Source of the DNA: Alphaproteobacteria bacterium
Lineage (GTDB): Bacteria > Pseudomonadota > Alphaproteobacteria > Sphingomonadales > Sphingomonadaceae
Direction: 5' to 3'
NCBI GenBank assembly: GCA_020249025.1
Contig: JADCGM010000190.1
Location: forward strand, 1-7,418
DNA length: 7,418 bases
Position 1 is the first letter of the stretch. Every line of letters begins with the position of its first letter. The position numbers were made by a program, and so were the translations under genes. Shown piece after piece: positions 5,883 through 7,418 of the stretch. The notes below the pieces were generated by a model that did no database searches, had not been told where the DNA came from, and saw nothing but the letters and a program-made list of their open reading frames with translations.

Positions 5883-6247
5883 CGGCCGTCGCCCCCGCCG
5901 CGCAGCTGCTGCCGCATGCGGCGGTCCGGCCGCTGCTCGAGATGGGCAGGCTGCTCGGTCCCCGCATGACCGGCCGGCAGATGAGCGTGCTCGTCTGTCT
6001 CGCGTCGGCGGACAGCCCGGTGCAGCTCCGCGATGTCGCGTCCCAGCTGCGGGTTCCCAAGCCCTCGGCGTACCGGAGCGTCGCCGCGCTCGTCCGCGCC
6101 GGCCTGGCCATGCGGACGGCCTCGGCCGGCGACCGGCGCGACGCCCCGGTCGCGATCACCCCGCTCGGGCTCGGCATGATCCGGGACCTGTCCGGCTGCA
6201 TCGGGGCGCTGGCGGGCCCTGACGGGACGGCGGCGGCCCGTCCGTGA
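5879..6247 (+). CDS. MarR-type winged-helix transcriptional regulator
   Basis: From ATG 5879 the product has 122 residues. The fold is suggested by TGRQMSVLVCLASAD (31-45), the helix-turn-helix QLRDVASQLRVPKPSAYRSV (49-68) with LVRAGLAMRT after it, and the wing DRRDAPVAITPLG (85-97), where the D-R pair matches the MarR wing signature. It would bind DNA as a dimer. Compared with usual MarR proteins of about 140-160 residues it is short, mainly because the C-terminal dimer helix after residue 100 is brief. The frame is open back to 5576, but that extension looks non-coding. The ATG overlaps the stop of the 26-codon leader ORF, and its own TGA 6245-6247 overlaps a GTG at 6244 in the frame of the following lipoprotein. 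The ligand and target are unknown; autoregulation through the upstream palindromes is a reasonable inference. Confidence 0.8.
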   Translation: MTAVAPAAQLLPHAAVRPLLEMGRLLGPRMTGRQMSVLVCLASADSPVQLRDVASQLRVPKPSAYRSVAALVRAGLAMRTASAGDRRDAPVAITPLGLGMIRDLSGCIGALAGPDGTAAARP

Positions 6248-6384
6248 AGCGCGGCGCGGGCCTCGCCGCCGCGGCGCTTGCGCTCGCCCGGCGCTTGGGC
6301 GCATGCTGGACGCGGCTCGGCGGACGGCATGGGGCGGCCCGGCTGCGCAGGGGAACCGACGTCGCAGGAGCTGCCGACAACCGC

Positions 6385-7418
6385 GTGAGCCGCGCAGGCG
6401 TCGCCCTTCGCCGGATGGCGTGCGCGCTCGGGCTGCTGGCGCTCGCCGCCTGCTCGGGCCGCGCCGGCGGCCCCGAGGCGCGCGATGTGCAGGCGCTGGT
6501 CAGCCCGGCGTCCGCCGCGCTCCCCGAGAGCCGGCTCCTCCCGCCGACCGTCGAGACCTACTGGGCGGGCACGGCGCAGTGCCTTGTCCCCGCCAGCCAG
6601 GTCGATGCCGCCGCGGCGCAGGCGCTGGCGGTGCTCGAGCGCTATTCGGAGCCGTCGTCGAAGCAGATCGCCGGCCTCCGGCTCGTCCAGCGCCCCCGCG
6701 TCCTCGTCGATGCGCTCGACGAGCTGACGAGCGAGGTCCCCGCCGCCGAGCTCCGCCGCGTCGCCGGCGATTGCCCGAGCGTCTACTGCGTGATGAACCG
6801 CCTGTTCGGCCAGCCGCAGGGCCTGCGCATCCTCTATCTCTACGTTCACTACCGCTACAACGCGTCCTACCTGTCGGACCGCAGCGCGCGCCGCTGGTCG
6901 GCCGACGAGCTCGCCGACCTCATCCTCGCCTTCGAGGACATGCCGGACGGCGTGCTGCCCTTCTACCAGCAGGCCTATCGCCCGCTGCTGCTCGCGGCGA
7001 AGGACGGCGACATCGCTCGGATGCTCCCCGGTGCGACGGGAACCGTCGTGGCGATCAGCGATGCGTCGGCGAAGGTCGGCATCCGCGCCACCGGCGCCTG
7101 GGCGAGCTTCCCGCAGCACACCCGCCGCGCCGCGATCTTCCATGAGCTCGCCCACGACTTCTTCCGCCACCAGCGCCAGCTGATCCCCGCCGACCGGCTG
7201 TGGATGCAGGCGACGGTCGCCGACGAGGCCTTCCGCCGCACCACCGGCCGCGCCACCAGCTCGGTCTCGCAATATGCGCGCAGCAACCTCGGCGACGACT
7301 TTGCCGAAAGCGCGGTCGCCTATCGCTACGCGCCCGAGCTCATCATGAAGCGCGCCCCCAACCGCGCCCGCCTGATCCGGACCTGGCTGTTCGACGGCCT
7401 CAGCTACGACAGCCCCGA
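6385..7418 (+). CDS. Lipoprotein with HExxH zinc-metallopeptidase motif (3' end outside window)
   Basis: The frame is open to the right edge, 344 codons from GTG 6385. I prefer this start because it gives a textbook lipoprotein signal: SRAGVALRR, a hydrophobic core, then the lipobox LAAC with Cys23. AGGAG at 6366-6370 is 14 nt upstream. ATG 6415 would leave no basic n-region; GTG 6244 overlaps the regulator stop as GTGA but adds 47 residues before the signal. The mature part shows HELAHDFF with His253, Glu254 and His257, and DDFAESAVAY with Glu308, 51 residues later. HExxH plus a downstream Glu is the metal site of gluzincin-type peptidases, so zinc-dependent proteolysis at the membrane or in the periplasm is likely. 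DCPSVYC and an earlier Cys may form disulfides. The substrate is unknown and I cannot name the family. The long opposite-strand frame over this gene is a shadow. Confidence 0.75.
   Translation, partial: MSRAGVALRRMACALGLLALAACSGRAGGPEARDVQALVSPASAALPESRLLPPTVETYWAGTAQCLVPASQVDAAAAQALAVLERYSEPSSKQIAGLRLVQRPRVLVDALDELTSEVPAAELRRVAGDCPSVYCVMNRLFGQPQGLRILYLYVHYRYNASYLSDRSARRWSADELADLILAFEDMPDGVLPFYQQAYRPLLLAAKDGDIARMLPGATGTVVAISDASAKVGIRATGAWASFPQHTRRAAIFHELAHDFFRHQRQLIPADRLWMQATVADEAFRRTTGRATSSVSQYARSNLGDDFAESAVAYRYAPELIMKRAPNRARLIRTWLFDGLSYDSP

Noticed and set aside
5515..7272. A 585-codon open frame on the minus strand opposite the regulator and lipoprotein genes
   Set aside because: It is the antisense of G/C-rich third positions, its product is Arg/Ala/Gly-rich with no fold motif, and the plus strand has recognisable proteins across the same DNA.

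Overview
The window comes from a GC-rich bacterial genome. GTG and TTG starts, heavy G/C third positions and protein flavour suggest an alphaproteobacterium, most likely a sphingomonad-like one. The taxon is inferred from style, not from any marker gene. All supported genes are on the + strand.

Region 1 (1-3022) is a dTDP-L-rhamnose operon in the order rfbA(partial)-rfbC-rfbD-rfbB. The missing start of rfbA lies to the left. Together the four enzymes convert glucose-1-phosphate and dTTP into dTDP-L-rhamnose, the donor for rhamnose in O-antigen or exopolysaccharide. rfbC/rfbD and rfbD/rfbB overlap by 4 nt (GTGA, ATGA).

Region 2 (3019-5347) holds three further genes, probably of the same polysaccharide locus. 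The first is a small two-helix membrane protein whose GTG overlaps the rfbB stop. The second is a 398-residue protein in which a Lys/Ala/Pro/Arg-rich, histone-H1-like tail of about 115 residues precedes an uncharacterised domain. The third is a compact 211-residue glycosyltransferase-like protein whose GTG shares one base with the preceding TAG.

Region 3 (5348-5801) is about 450 nt with no convincing gene. It is less GC-rich in parts (53-58 % in two hand-counted 60-nt lines) and contains a run of short perfect or near-perfect palindromes, including a 19-nt dyad at 5464-5482. It looks like a control region or a long untranslated leader.

Region 4 (5802-7418) begins with a strong Shine-Dalgarno and a 26-codon ORF whose stop overlaps the start of a MarR-type winged-helix regulator (ATGA). 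The regulator is followed at once by a lipoprotein with a HELAH zinc-metallopeptidase motif, which runs off the right edge. This leader ORF-regulator-envelope metallopeptidase arrangement, with its upstream palindromes, is the least ordinary part of the window. The H1-like tail on the polysaccharide-locus protein is the second.
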